Shown here: positions 37,739-45,775 of the stretch, piece by piece
How the letters are laid out: each line of letters starts with the position of its first letter
Numbering within the stretch: position 1 is the stretch's first letter
DNA from: Paenibacillus albiflavus
GTDB taxonomy: Bacteria > Bacillota > Bacilli > Paenibacillales > NBRC-103111
Length of the DNA stretch: 64,000 nucleotides
NCBI RefSeq assembly: GCF_004344915.1
Contig: NZ_SKFG01000012.1
Coordinates: 1 to 64,000, forward strand
Direction of reading: 5' to 3'
Position numbers and translations under genes: made by a program
The notes under the pieces: model-generated
What the model saw: the letters and a program-made list of their open reading frames with translations, nothing else
What the model was told of the DNA's origin: nothing
The model's database searches: none

Positions 37739-37847
37739 ATGTCACCCCCTATAACTTTGGTATAGGTGAAACCAATAGTACATCATATTCATTCCGATTC
37801 CTTGGTATGTGAACGAAAATCGATTACTAGTCCTTGCACATTAAGAT

Positions 37848-37883
37848 ATAAAAAGCCGACCCACGATATCGCGGATCAGCTTC
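37848..37883 (-). terminator. Terminator after the 168-aa gene
   Basis: GCTGATCCGCG-ATAT-CGTGGGTCGGC imperfect stem with TTTTTATATC on the reverse strand, 10 nt after the stop. Confidence 0.82.
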
Positions 37884-37891
37884 TAATGAAC

Positions 37892-38398
37892 TTAGAATTT
37901 ATCGATAAACTTACTTACAACCCATTTTCCATCTTTTTGATTCATAATAAATTGTCCATATACAATATAATTCTTGCCAATTTGTCTTGGCCATTCATTA
38001 TTTATATCTGAAATATATTGTTTATTTGGTTTCTCATAGATCATCGCTTCAATGATAAAACTGTTCTCTTCACCTTTACCTAGAGGCTTTAGACTCAATA
38101 ATATTTGATTATCTTTGAGCAATTTGGTATCAACTTGAGACAAGATTTCTTTTTCACCATTTGTTGTGTAATTTAGAATTGGAAGCGCAGGTTTAACTTC
38201 ATCCAATATAGCGCCTGTTTCATCAACATATTGAAGAATCATGTTACGCATACCAATTTCCCTGTCCTTATAAGCTGCTTCTGATGGCGCCGTGGTGTCT
38301 TTATCCACCGCTTTTGCATCTGTATATTGCAGATAATGAAATATTCCTGAGCAAAGAAGCAATAACAATAAAATTGAGTAAATAACTTTATGTTTCAT
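37892..38398 (-). CDS. Hypothetical membrane-anchored or secreted protein
   Basis: A 168-aa protein. The N-terminal hydrophobic segment (about 5-22, VIYSILLLLLLCSGIF) is a signal anchor or signal peptide, and the rest is polar. The C-terminal half (KNYIVYGQFIMNQKDGKWVV) looks like a small beta-rich extracellular domain of the DUF4829/NTF2-like kind, but I cannot confirm the family. AGGAGG lies 10 nt before the ATG. Single gene with its own terminator. Confidence 0.72.
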   Translation of the reverse strand: MKHKVIYSILLLLLLCSGIFHYLQYTDAKAVDKDTTAPSEAAYKDREIGMRNMILQYVDETGAILDEVKPALPILNYTTNGEKEILSQVDTKLLKDNQILLSLKPLGKGEENSFIIEAMIYEKPNKQYISDINNEWPRQIGKNYIVYGQFIMNQKDGKWVVSKFIDKF

Positions 38399-38620
38399 GC
38401 AGAGAGGACCTCCTAATATTTGGATAAATTAATATCTTATGTATAATTTACATGAAAATAGATTCTACGTATTATTATATTACTAGAAATAATCGGAATA
38501 GACTCCCTCGAGTAATTACATTTTGGCGAATATTACCATTTTGAGTTTGAGAGTTCAAATTTAAGGGAAAATGAAAAGAATGGCAACATATGCTAGCAGT
38601 GTATTAATCCCTAATGTTTC

Positions 38621-38815
38621 AAAAATAGCGGACTTTCAGGTATCTATTTCACTGCAAAAAGCAATCCAGATGAAAATAACGGACTTTCAGGTACCTATTT
38701 GACACTTTTGCCCTCAAATCACCCACTCCCCCTAAATTAAGCACTTCAAAATCCGCTATTGGTGGGAAAGCAAGGGAATTCGAGTAAATAGATACTTGAG
38801 AATCCGTTATTTTGA
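38621..38815. repeat. Clustered inverted/direct repeat (CGGA-TCTCAGGTATCTATTT type)
   Basis: Two direct units, AATAGCGGACTTTCAGGTAT and AATAACGGACTTTCAGGTAC each followed by CTATTT (38624 and 38674), face two units on the other strand (about 38785-38814 and a half unit at 38746-38760). The whole 195 bp can fold back on itself. No ORF with a ribosome binding site lies here. The rest of 38399-38620 is AT-rich and shows nothing else. Confidence 0.75.
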
Positions 38816-38856
38816 AATCTGACCCCAAACAATGATAAGTATAAGGGAGGTCATTA

Positions 38857-39183
38857 ATGAAATTTTCAATTTTAGGCTTGTTTGCTTCCGTCGGATGCAT
38901 TATTTTATGTGTTGTTTTTTTGTATTGGAATCCATACTCAAGTACACCACCAAATAGTGGAACGATTAAAGTCATTTATATAATGTTGATTCTCCCAGCT
39001 TTAGTTGGCATTGTAGCTTCATTTTTGAAAAATCGAATTTTAATGTGTATTGTGTTTGTCTGGTCTCTTCCTTATGGACTTTATCTAGCTGTGGCGTCAA
39101 CGAGTATTTGGAACCTATTTGGTATAGTTCTTATTGCTTATATCGTTTCTGCGGTGCAGATGAAGAAGACTGTGGATACTTGA
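38857..39183 (+). CDS. Small four-helix membrane protein, unknown
   Basis: A 108-aa hydrophobic protein with about four predicted membrane helices and short charged tails. GGGAGG lies 7 nt before the ATG. It stands alone between the repeat cluster and the first kinase-like gene. No family is recognised and nothing nearby suggests a role. Confidence 0.65.
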   Translation: MKFSILGLFASVGCIILCVVFLYWNPYSSTPPNSGTIKVIYIMLILPALVGIVASFLKNRILMCIVFVWSLPYGLYLAVASTSIWNLFGIVLIAYIVSAVQMKKTVDT

Positions 39184-39227
39184 TTGATTGCCGTATCGTT
39201 CATAAGTTTGGATGAGACTAGATAAAT

Positions 39228-39275
39228 AAATAAAAAAAGCCTTAACCCTGCTTCATAAGAAGGGTTAAAGCTTTG
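39228..39275 (-). terminator. Terminator after the first APH-like gene
   Basis: AGGGTTAAGGC / GCTTTAACCCT-type stem with TTTTTTTATTTA on the reverse strand. An almost identical hairpin follows the paralogue at 46911. Confidence 0.85.
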
Positions 39276-39294
39276 TGAGTCGACGGCGAAAAGA

Positions 39295-40389
39295 CTAGAT
39301 TTCTCGTTTCTCATACATAAAGGGTTCTTCACACGAATAAATCTCATGGAGAAATCCCTTATACGGAATATCGTCTTCCAAGCATTTTATGCGATACGAC
39401 AAATCCTCATCACACTCCGGCTCTTCGCCATTGTTTCGCATTACCTCGAATGCATCTACAATATTTTCCATGAGGCTTACCTGAATAAATAAGGACAACT
39501 TGTCCAACATCGAATCTTCGATCTTAGTCTCGGATCTGTATCCTGCAAGGACTGTTTCAAAATAATCATCCATAAACTTTTTGCGTTTACCGGCGTCTGG
39601 TTCAAATTGTACCCAGCCCACTCCGGTTATCCAGAGACCTGCCAAGTCAAACATATACCAACCGAAACATGAGTTATCAAAATCATATACGGTTATTTGC
39701 CCAGTATCATAATCTATTGAATAATTCCCATCGTTGTAATCAAAATGGATCATACCATATGTCTCCGTGTTCCTATCCAATCCTTGTAAGGTATTAAGGA
39801 GCTCTACCATCTTCTCCTTCACTAAGGATAAGGAATCGGGTATCAGTTTATCGATATATTCGGCATTGTATTTGTCGAAAAAACTATGTCGGCGATGGAC
39901 GGGCGTATACCCTTTCGATATTTGATGCAGTTTCCCCAGGGTCTTCCCACAATTGTAAAAATATTCGGTAATCGGAACGCCTTTCCGGTACCGATAATTA
40001 TTTTCTACAAGCATTTTTCCCTTCGCCTTTTCAAACAGGCAGATATAGAAGGTGTGGTTATTGTGGATGATCTCTTCCAGCAGATTTCCCTTCCGGGAGC
40101 TGATTACATTGGAGACACTGCCTCCATGCTCAAATAGATACTGAATATATTCCACTTCGCCTAGGAAATCTTCCCGGTTCCTATCAGGTAAGAAAGCGAC
40201 TCTGATTATTTGGGCATCAGCGCCCTTTTTCTCACAGGTATATACGACATTCCGCCCTCCATCATGTGCCGGAATCAGCTGAATTTCATAGCCTTCTAAT
40301 CCGAACAACTCTGATACTACTGTAAGTAAATAGGTATCTCCGATTGAAACAACTTGGTTATAATTTATAACTATCTCTCCTTTTCGCAC
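39295..40389 (-). CDS. APH/choline-kinase-fold phosphotransferase, copy 1
   Basis: About 364 aa with the aminoglycoside phosphotransferase fold. The catalytic loop is MIHFDYNDGN (Asp and Asn) near residue 215 and the metal Asp is in VYDFDNSCFGWYMFD near 235. It phosphorylates an unknown small molecule; resistance is not implied. The start is unclear. The frame opens at GTG 40389 without a Shine-Dalgarno, while a strong AAAGGAG lies within the frame, 8 nt before an ATA codon, and no ATG or other usual start is nearby. More than four fifths of residues match the copy at 47006, and flanking DNA is shared too. Confidence 0.85.
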   Translation of the reverse strand: MRKGEIVINYNQVVSIGDTYLLTVVSELFGLEGYEIQLIPAHDGGRNVVYTCEKKGADAQIIRVAFLPDRNREDFLGEVEYIQYLFEHGGSVSNVISSRKGNLLEEIIHNNHTFYICLFEKAKGKMLVENNYRYRKGVPITEYFYNCGKTLGKLHQISKGYTPVHRRHSFFDKYNAEYIDKLIPDSLSLVKEKMVELLNTLQGLDRNTETYGMIHFDYNDGNYSIDYDTGQITVYDFDNSCFGWYMFDLAGLWITGVGWVQFEPDAGKRKKFMDDYFETVLAGYRSETKIEDSMLDKLSLFIQVSLMENIVDAFEVMRNNGEEPECDEDLSYRIKCLEDDIPYKGFLHEIYSCEEPFMYEKREI

Positions 40390-40608
40390 AAAACATTTAT
40401 TTTATTATATATACAAAAGAACGTATCACAAAAGCGGCACGCGTAATGAACTTTTTTGATCATTTTAAGTAGCAACAAAATTCCGTAAACGCACTGGATA
40501 ACTCTGGCTCCCTGGAAAACACTTCTCGATATAAAAGTTAAAATCAGCTATCATATATACTATAGCGCATTCAAATAATGACCAATTAAGGTAACAAAAG
40601 GAGATTCA

Positions 40609-41301
40609 ATGAACAACCCGATACATATTCTTGTTGCTGAGGACGACAGCGAAATTAGCCGGTTGTTGTGCAACGTAATTAAGAAAAGCGGCTACATTCC
40701 CCAACCCGCCTTTTCAGGAACGGAGGCGCTCCTCTATCTGAATCAGCGGCAATGGAGCATGCTACTGCTCGATCTGATGCTGCCGGGAATGACAGGAGAG
40801 GAACTGCTCCAGCGTATCAGCGGACAGAACGATATGCCAGTTATTATCATTTCGGCCAAGGGTGAGCCTCAAACCAAGGTGTCTGCACTGCGCGGGGGGG
40901 CGGACGATTTCATTACGAAACCGTTCGACATCGAGGAAGTATCCGCTCGGATCGATTCCCAACTACGTTTATATGCACGGATTGCACAACCGGTCTTGCC
41001 CAACGTGCTGCAGCATAAGGGGCTTGTGTTAGATCGCGATACAATGTCGGTTAAAGCAGATGGGGTGGAGCTGGCGCTCACAGCTCGAGAGTATGAGATT
41101 CTCGCGTTGCTTATGTCATCCCCGAAAAAGGTTTTCACGAAATCCAATTTATACGAAAATGTTTGGCATGAGCCATTCTACGGAGATGACAACACGGTCA
41201 ACGTCCATATGAGTAATTTACGCAGCAAGCTGGCCAAGGGCGCTCTCGGAAGTGAATTTATCGAGACGGTATGGGGGATGGGCTATCGGCTTAAGCCTTA
41301 A
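40609..41301 (+). CDS. OmpR family response regulator
   Basis: A 230-aa regulator. The receiver domain (1-115) has the acidic pocket AEDDSE, phospho-acceptor Asp55 (LLLDLMLPG) and Lys in FITKPFD. The C-terminal winged helix (about 130-230) includes LTAREYEILALLMSSP and TVNVHMSNLRSKL. AAAGGAG precedes the ATG. It opens a four-gene unit with an ABC ATPase, a permease and a kinase, the arrangement of systems that detect and expel cell-envelope peptides. The spaced direct repeat in the 80 bp before the ATPase gene may be its target, though I did not resolve it. Confidence 0.93.
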   Translation: MNNPIHILVAEDDSEISRLLCNVIKKSGYIPQPAFSGTEALLYLNQRQWSMLLLDLMLPGMTGEELLQRISGQNDMPVIIISAKGEPQTKVSALRGGADDFITKPFDIEEVSARIDSQLRLYARIAQPVLPNVLQHKGLVLDRDTMSVKADGVELALTAREYEILALLMSSPKKVFTKSNLYENVWHEPFYGDDNTVNVHMSNLRSKLAKGALGSEFIETVWGMGYRLKP

Positions 41302-41383
41302 GATATTCTTAATATTTGGCTTTAGATCTCCTTAAGTTTTCATTTCTATACTTGGTCCATCACGTAAAGGAGGCCAAGAAACA

Positions 41384-42307
41384 ATGCACGAGTATGTATT
41401 GCAAACAAATCAACTATCCAAAAAGTTCAAAAGCCATACAGCGCTGAACAAAGTCAGTTTATCGATCCGCAAAGGCTCCATCTACGGCTTTATTGGACAA
41501 AATGGAGCCGGAAAATCAACCTTGATCCGTATTGTGACCGGACTTGCTTATCCGACTGAGGGAACGATCGAGCTATTTGGTGCCAGTGAAGAGAAGGAGT
41601 TGATCCAGGCTCGAAAGCGGATCGGCTCCATTATTGAGAGCCCCGCCTTATTCCCCCATATGACCGCTAGCGAAAATTTGGAAGCGAACCGGCTTCTACG
41701 CGGCATCCCGGGTAAAAATTGCATTCCCAGAATGCTGGAACAGGTCGGACTGAAGGAGGTTGGCAAAAAGAAAGCGAAAAATTTCTCCCTTGGGATGAAG
41801 CAACGGCTAGGTCTTGCGATCGCCTTGCTGGGCAATCCGGAATTTCTAATTCTAGATGAACCGACTAATGGGCTGGATCCAATAGGTGTTATCGAAATGC
41901 GTGAACTGCTCAAACGTTTAAACCGCGAACTAGGCATTACGATACTAATCTCAAGTCATATTCTAAGTGAATTGCATTTGATGGCAACTCATTATGGAAT
42001 TATTCATCATGGCCAATTGCTGGAACAACTTACTGCCAAGGAAATGAACGAGAAATGTCAGCAGTATGTTTTTATCAAAGTGGATAATCCAGACAAGGCA
42101 ACAGCCATCATTCAGAACGAGTTAGGAACTTCCGATTTCGAAGTAATGCAGGATGGAGCCATCAAGTTATATAGCCATATTGAGCAGCCAAGCAAAGTAT
42201 CGTCGGCGCTATTCTCCGCGGGTCTTGCGGTCGAGAAGTTTATGCCCATGGGCGAAGACTTGGAGAGTTATTTCACGAAGCGGATCGGGGGTAATTCGTA
42301 TGTATAA
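41384..42307 (+). CDS. ABC transporter ATP-binding protein (BcrA/lantibiotic type)
   Basis: A 307-aa ATPase. Walker A is GQNGAGKST (39-47), the signature FSLGMKQRLGLAIALL lies near 135-150, and Walker B is LILDEPTNGLDP near 155-166. The C-terminal 80 residues form the extension usual in BcrA-like exporters. AAAGGAGG precedes the ATG. It overlaps the permease start by 8 bp, so the two are coupled. It energises export or membrane release of an unknown, probably peptide-like, compound. Confidence 0.93.
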   Translation: MHEYVLQTNQLSKKFKSHTALNKVSLSIRKGSIYGFIGQNGAGKSTLIRIVTGLAYPTEGTIELFGASEEKELIQARKRIGSIIESPALFPHMTASENLEANRLLRGIPGKNCIPRMLEQVGLKEVGKKKAKNFSLGMKQRLGLAIALLGNPEFLILDEPTNGLDPIGVIEMRELLKRLNRELGITILISSHILSELHLMATHYGIIHHGQLLEQLTAKEMNEKCQQYVFIKVDNPDKATAIIQNELGTSDFEVMQDGAIKLYSHIEQPSKVSSALFSAGLAVEKFMPMGEDLESYFTKRIGGNSYV

Positions 42308-43061
42308 TCTGATCAAAGTCGAGTTTTTCAAACTGCGCAAGAACAGGACGTTTTGGACGTTGCTAATCGCATTTTCCGTCCTTTCAATTGCGTACCCTCT
42401 GATGTATTATTTTGACAATCAGTCTAGTGGAAAACCCCAGATCACTGGAGCCCAATTTCTGTTTACCTTTATTTCAAGCAATGCCTACGTTATCAAAATC
42501 GGTGTAGCAGTTCTTGCTGGATTTTTCATATCCAACGAATATTCGACAGGTGTTATGAAGACGATCGCATCATCGGGCAACACCAGAGGGCGGCTGTTCA
42601 CGGCAAAACTGATCGTATTCGCAGTTGGAGCAATGGTCATCTCCCTAGTCTTTCCGATTGTGAGCACAATAGAAGTCACGCTGCTTTCAGGCTTCGGTCA
42701 TCTGCCAGAGGGTAGCACCATGCTTTTTATACCACGAACGCTCGGGCTGACGCTATTGTACACTGCTGGCTACGCGGCCATCGGGGCGCTGATCGCTATG
42801 ATCTTTACTGACAGCGGCAAAACAATCAGTTTCTCGGTGATTTTCTTCCTTGTGATCGATTTGGTTTTAGCTAGTGTAGGTTCAAAGATCACTTTATTTG
42901 ATACTTTATATGACTATTCGATCTTCAAACTGATGGGAGATATCGGCAAGCCTAGTATTGACGCTGGTGATTTGCCAGCACTACTGATCGTGCCGCTGTT
43001 GACGTTTGCTATATCCGGGATGCTCGGCATTCTTGTATACCGAAGAAAGGAAATTAAATAA
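42300..43061 (+). CDS. ABC-2 type permease
   Basis: A 253-aa membrane protein with six hydrophobic segments, beginning MYNLIKVEFFKLRKNRTFW, a usual N-terminus for this group. GGGGG lies 8 nt before the ATG. The frame is open 147 bases further upstream, but that part is antisense-like read-through of the ATPase gene in another frame. It partners with the preceding ATPase. Family members confer resistance to bacitracin or lantibiotics; the compound here is unknown. Confidence 0.9.
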   Translation: MYNLIKVEFFKLRKNRTFWTLLIAFSVLSIAYPLMYYFDNQSSGKPQITGAQFLFTFISSNAYVIKIGVAVLAGFFISNEYSTGVMKTIASSGNTRGRLFTAKLIVFAVGAMVISLVFPIVSTIEVTLLSGFGHLPEGSTMLFIPRTLGLTLLYTAGYAAIGALIAMIFTDSGKTISFSVIFFLVIDLVLASVGSKITLFDTLYDYSIFKLMGDIGKPSIDAGDLPALLIVPLLTFAISGMLGILVYRRKEIK

Positions 43062-43084
43062 CAGATGAAGGGAGCAGGAGAGTC

Positions 43085-43981
43085 TTGCTTATTCTAGTAG
43101 TCATATCGATTACAGCAGCAGTTCTCCTGCTTGTACGCTTATTGATGCTACGACGGGAGTTAGGACGGATAACAGAACAATTGCTCCGTTATAATGAACA
43201 GTTAACCGGTAAAAAGATCGATGTCGCACTATTCGATCATAGGCTCGAAGCGCTTGCGGAACAAATTAATCTTCAATCCAATCTTATTGTCGAAGCGAAA
43301 GCCCATCGAAAACGAATAGAAAATGAACTTCGGCAGGCGATGGCTAACATATCCCATGATATCCGTACTCCATTAACCTCCATCTTCGGCTATATTCAAC
43401 TGTTAGAGTCGGAATCCATTACGCCTGAGGAGAAGCTCGAATATGTCACCATCGTTAAAAATCGGACGAGGCGGCTGCAAGCGCTGCTGAACGATTTTTT
43501 CGAGCTGTCCGTGATTGAATCATTGGATTATCACCTTAAAACCGAAAAGCTAGAGATGACCTACCTACTCTCCAACATTCTAGTCGGATATTACGATTCG
43601 TTCAACGAACGCAACATCACGCCAAACATTCGACTGCCAAAGGAAAATGTATTCGTATACGCTGACGAATCTGCTGTACGGAGAGTCATTGAGAATTTGC
43701 TTGTCAATACGATCAAGCATGCCACCGGGCAAGTGGAAATCCGTTTTGAAAGGCAACGAGAAACAGTCGATTTGATAATTGTAAACGAAGCGAAGGAACT
43801 TGCTGGAAGCGACATTAGTCTTTTGTTTGACCGATTCTACACCGCAGACCGTACCCGCTCCACTCAAGGTTCGGGACTTGGCCTATCCATCGCCAAAAGT
43901 CTAATGAACAAAATGGGTGGCACGTTGACAGCCGAGCAGAGCGGGGAGAAACTAACGATGACCTGCCGTTGGAAACTGTAG
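43085..43981 (+). CDS. Sensor histidine kinase of the ABC-linked module
   Basis: A 298-aa kinase. Only one N-terminal helix (2-22) is obvious and no extracellular domain, so it likely senses through the membrane or through the transporter. The HisKA block has His91 in MANISHDIRTPLTS. The ATPase domain shows VIENLLVNTIKHATG and GSGLGLSIAKSLM. The start is TTG with GGGAG and GGAG upstream. It follows the permease by 23 bp and completes the regulator-ATPase-permease-kinase operon. Confidence 0.9.
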   Translation: MLILVVISITAAVLLLVRLLMLRRELGRITEQLLRYNEQLTGKKIDVALFDHRLEALAEQINLQSNLIVEAKAHRKRIENELRQAMANISHDIRTPLTSIFGYIQLLESESITPEEKLEYVTIVKNRTRRLQALLNDFFELSVIESLDYHLKTEKLEMTYLLSNILVGYYDSFNERNITPNIRLPKENVFVYADESAVRRVIENLLVNTIKHATGQVEIRFERQRETVDLIIVNEAKELAGSDISLLFDRFYTADRTRSTQGSGLGLSIAKSLMNKMGGTLTAEQSGEKLTMTCRWKL

Positions 43982-44089
43982 AATGTCATCGAAAAAAATA
44001 GGCGTTTATTAAAAAAAATTCTTGCTCATTGAATCCTATCCTGCTATTATGAAGAAGCATTAAATTTGGAAAGCTAATATTCAAACTAT

Positions 44090-44437
44090 TTTAGGATCTT
44101 TCCAAGCAGATAATCTTTGACCACTTCCTTTAAGGAAGTCAAGGCCATACGGACAGCCGGGTCAAATGCCGACTGGCAACTTTTAGTTGCCCTATTGATT
44201 GAGTTAAAAGCTCAAATTTTATAAGTTGGTTACTTTACAACCAGTGCATATGCACACAACTTGTGAAACGGTCAATAAGAGTGGTAAAAGTAATTATTTG
44301 CTATATAGACTCTGATCCTATGATACATTTGAATATTAAGAGACCTCCCATAAAACTAATAGTTTTATGGCTGACTGACGAGCACGCAAGTTGTTTGTCT
44401 AGTCATGCATATTAGAATTATCTTAATTTAAATGATA
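44090..44437 (+). ncRNA. Structured 5' leader RNA, orphan riboswitch candidate
   Basis: About 350 nt of non-coding DNA with many local hairpins. A domain closed by AGGATC (44092) and GATCCT (44314) holds CTTCC/GGAAG, GGCAAC/GTTGCC, TTGAG/CTCAA and a three-way junction AAGTTG[GGTT...AACC][GTGCATATGCAC]CAACTT. A further hairpin CCATAAAACT/AGTTTTATGG lies at 44347-44370. An intrinsic terminator follows directly, before the carboxy(nor)spermidine dehydrogenase gene. None of the riboswitch consensus cores I know (TPP, lysine, SAM, glycine, cobalamin, c-di-GMP, c-di-AMP, guanidine-I) matches. Confidence 0.6.
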
Positions 44438-44486
44438 TCAAAGCAAGTGTGATGCGCATAATGCGTGTTCCGCTTGCTTTTTTTGT
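44438..44486 (+). terminator. Leader terminator upstream of the polyamine genes
   Basis: AAAGCAAG / CTTGCTTT stem with an internal TGCGCA/TGCGTG helix and a TTTTTTT tail, ending 50 bp before the ATG at 44536. A terminator in a 5' leader is the mark of conditional transcription. Confidence 0.9.
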
Positions 44487-44535
44487 TGCCGTTTTTGCAT
44501 TGAACAAAAATTTATTTAGATTAGGAGATCAAAAA

Positions 44536-45774
44536 ATGGGAAAAGCACTTATCATTGGCGCCGGAGGCGTAGCATCAGTAGCAATTCATAAATGCGTTCA
44601 AAACAGCGAGGTTTTCGAAGAAATCTGTATCGCTAGCCGTACAAAATCCAAATGTGATGATCTGAAGGCAAAATTGGATGGCGGAAAAACTAAAATTACG
44701 ACCGCACAGGTCGATGCAGACAACGTAGATGAGCTGATCGCTCTGATTAACGAAGTGAAGCCGGATATCGTCATGAACCTGGCGCTGCCTTATCAGGATT
44801 TGACGATCATGGATGCTTGCCTAGCAACTAAAACTCACTACATGGATACAGCAAACTATGAGCCAGAAGATACGGCAAAATTCGAATATAAATGGCAATG
44901 GGAATACCGTGAGCGCTTTGAAAAAGCTGGGATTACAGCTCTATTGGGCAGCGGATTCGACCCAGGTGTAACCGGTGTGTTCTCCGCTTATGCACTGAAA
45001 CACTATTTTGATGAAATTGAATATATCGATATTTTGGATTGCAATGGTGGGGATCACGGCTATCCATTTGCAACCAACTTCAACCCGGAAATCAACATCC
45101 GTGAAGTGTCTGCTAACGGACGCTACTGGGAAAACGGACAATGGATCGAAACAAAACCGATGGAAATTAAACGCGAATATAACTTTGCTGAAGTCGGTCA
45201 GAAGGATATGTATCTGCTCTATCATGAAGAGCTCGAATCACTGGCGCAGAACATGCCTGGGCTTAAACGCATCCGTTTCTTCATGACTTTCGGCCAAAGC
45301 TATCTCATGCACTTAAAAGCGCTTGAAAACGTAGGAATGACTTCCATCGAACCGATTGAATACGAAGGAAAACAAATCATTCCACTTCAATTCCTTAAAG
45401 CCGTACTCCCGGACCCTGCTTCCCTAGGACCTCGTACAGTGGGCAAGACGAACATCGGTTGTATTTTCAAAGGTAAAAAAGATGGTCAAGATAAGACATA
45501 TTATGTCTACAATATTTGCGACCACCAAGAATGCTATAAAGAAGTGGGCTCCCAGGCTATCTCCTATACGACTGGCGTTCCTGCCATGATCGGCGCTGCG
45601 ATGATCTTGACTGGCAAATGGAATAAACCAGGCGTATTCAATATCGAAGAGTTCAATCCAGATCCATTCATGGAAGAGTTAAACAAATGGGGACTTCCAT
45701 GGGTAGAAGACTTTAATCCGGTGCTTGTTGACGCATTGCCTGAAGAAGCTAAAACGCCGGAGCTCGTTCGCTAA
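44536..45774 (+). CDS. Carboxy(nor)spermidine dehydrogenase (saccharopine dehydrogenase-like)
   Basis: A 412-aa enzyme that reductively joins aspartate semialdehyde with putrescine or diaminopropane to carboxyspermidine or carboxynorspermidine. The NADP-binding motif is LIIGAGGVASVA at 4-15; MDTANYEPEDTAKFEYKWQ near 100 and LLGSGFDPGVTGVFSAYA near 135 are family blocks. AGGAG lies 8 nt before ATG 44536. A frame start at 44449 lies in the leader terminator and was rejected. It is one base ahead of the decarboxylase gene. Which diamine is used cannot be told from sequence. Confidence 0.92.
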   Translation: MGKALIIGAGGVASVAIHKCVQNSEVFEEICIASRTKSKCDDLKAKLDGGKTKITTAQVDADNVDELIALINEVKPDIVMNLALPYQDLTIMDACLATKTHYMDTANYEPEDTAKFEYKWQWEYRERFEKAGITALLGSGFDPGVTGVFSAYALKHYFDEIEYIDILDCNGGDHGYPFATNFNPEINIREVSANGRYWENGQWIETKPMEIKREYNFAEVGQKDMYLLYHEELESLAQNMPGLKRIRFFMTFGQSYLMHLKALENVGMTSIEPIEYEGKQIIPLQFLKAVLPDPASLGPRTVGKTNIGCIFKGKKDGQDKTYYVYNICDHQECYKEVGSQAISYTTGVPAMIGAAMILTGKWNKPGVFNIEEFNPDPFMEELNKWGLPWVEDFNPVLVDALPEEAKTPELVR

Positions 45775-45775
45775 T

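Larger units (their letters stand above)
39228..40470. repeat. Direct repeat, left copy (APH-like gene with flanks)
   Basis: The kinase-like gene, its terminator and about 80 bp upstream (including GATCAAAAAAGT and GCGTGCCGC) are duplicated at 46911-48185 in the same orientation. Between the copies lie two complete modules, a regulator/ABC/kinase set and a polyamine gene pair. Confidence 0.8.

Noticed and set aside
44090-44437. Reading the leader as a group I intron, T-box or RNase P RNA
   Set aside because: No P7/P3 core, no T-box sequence (GGTGGTACCGCG type) and no RNase P signature could be found.
44449-44535. Longer N-terminus for the carboxy(nor)spermidine dehydrogenase
   Set aside because: Those codons come from the leader terminator; the real Shine-Dalgarno is before 44536.
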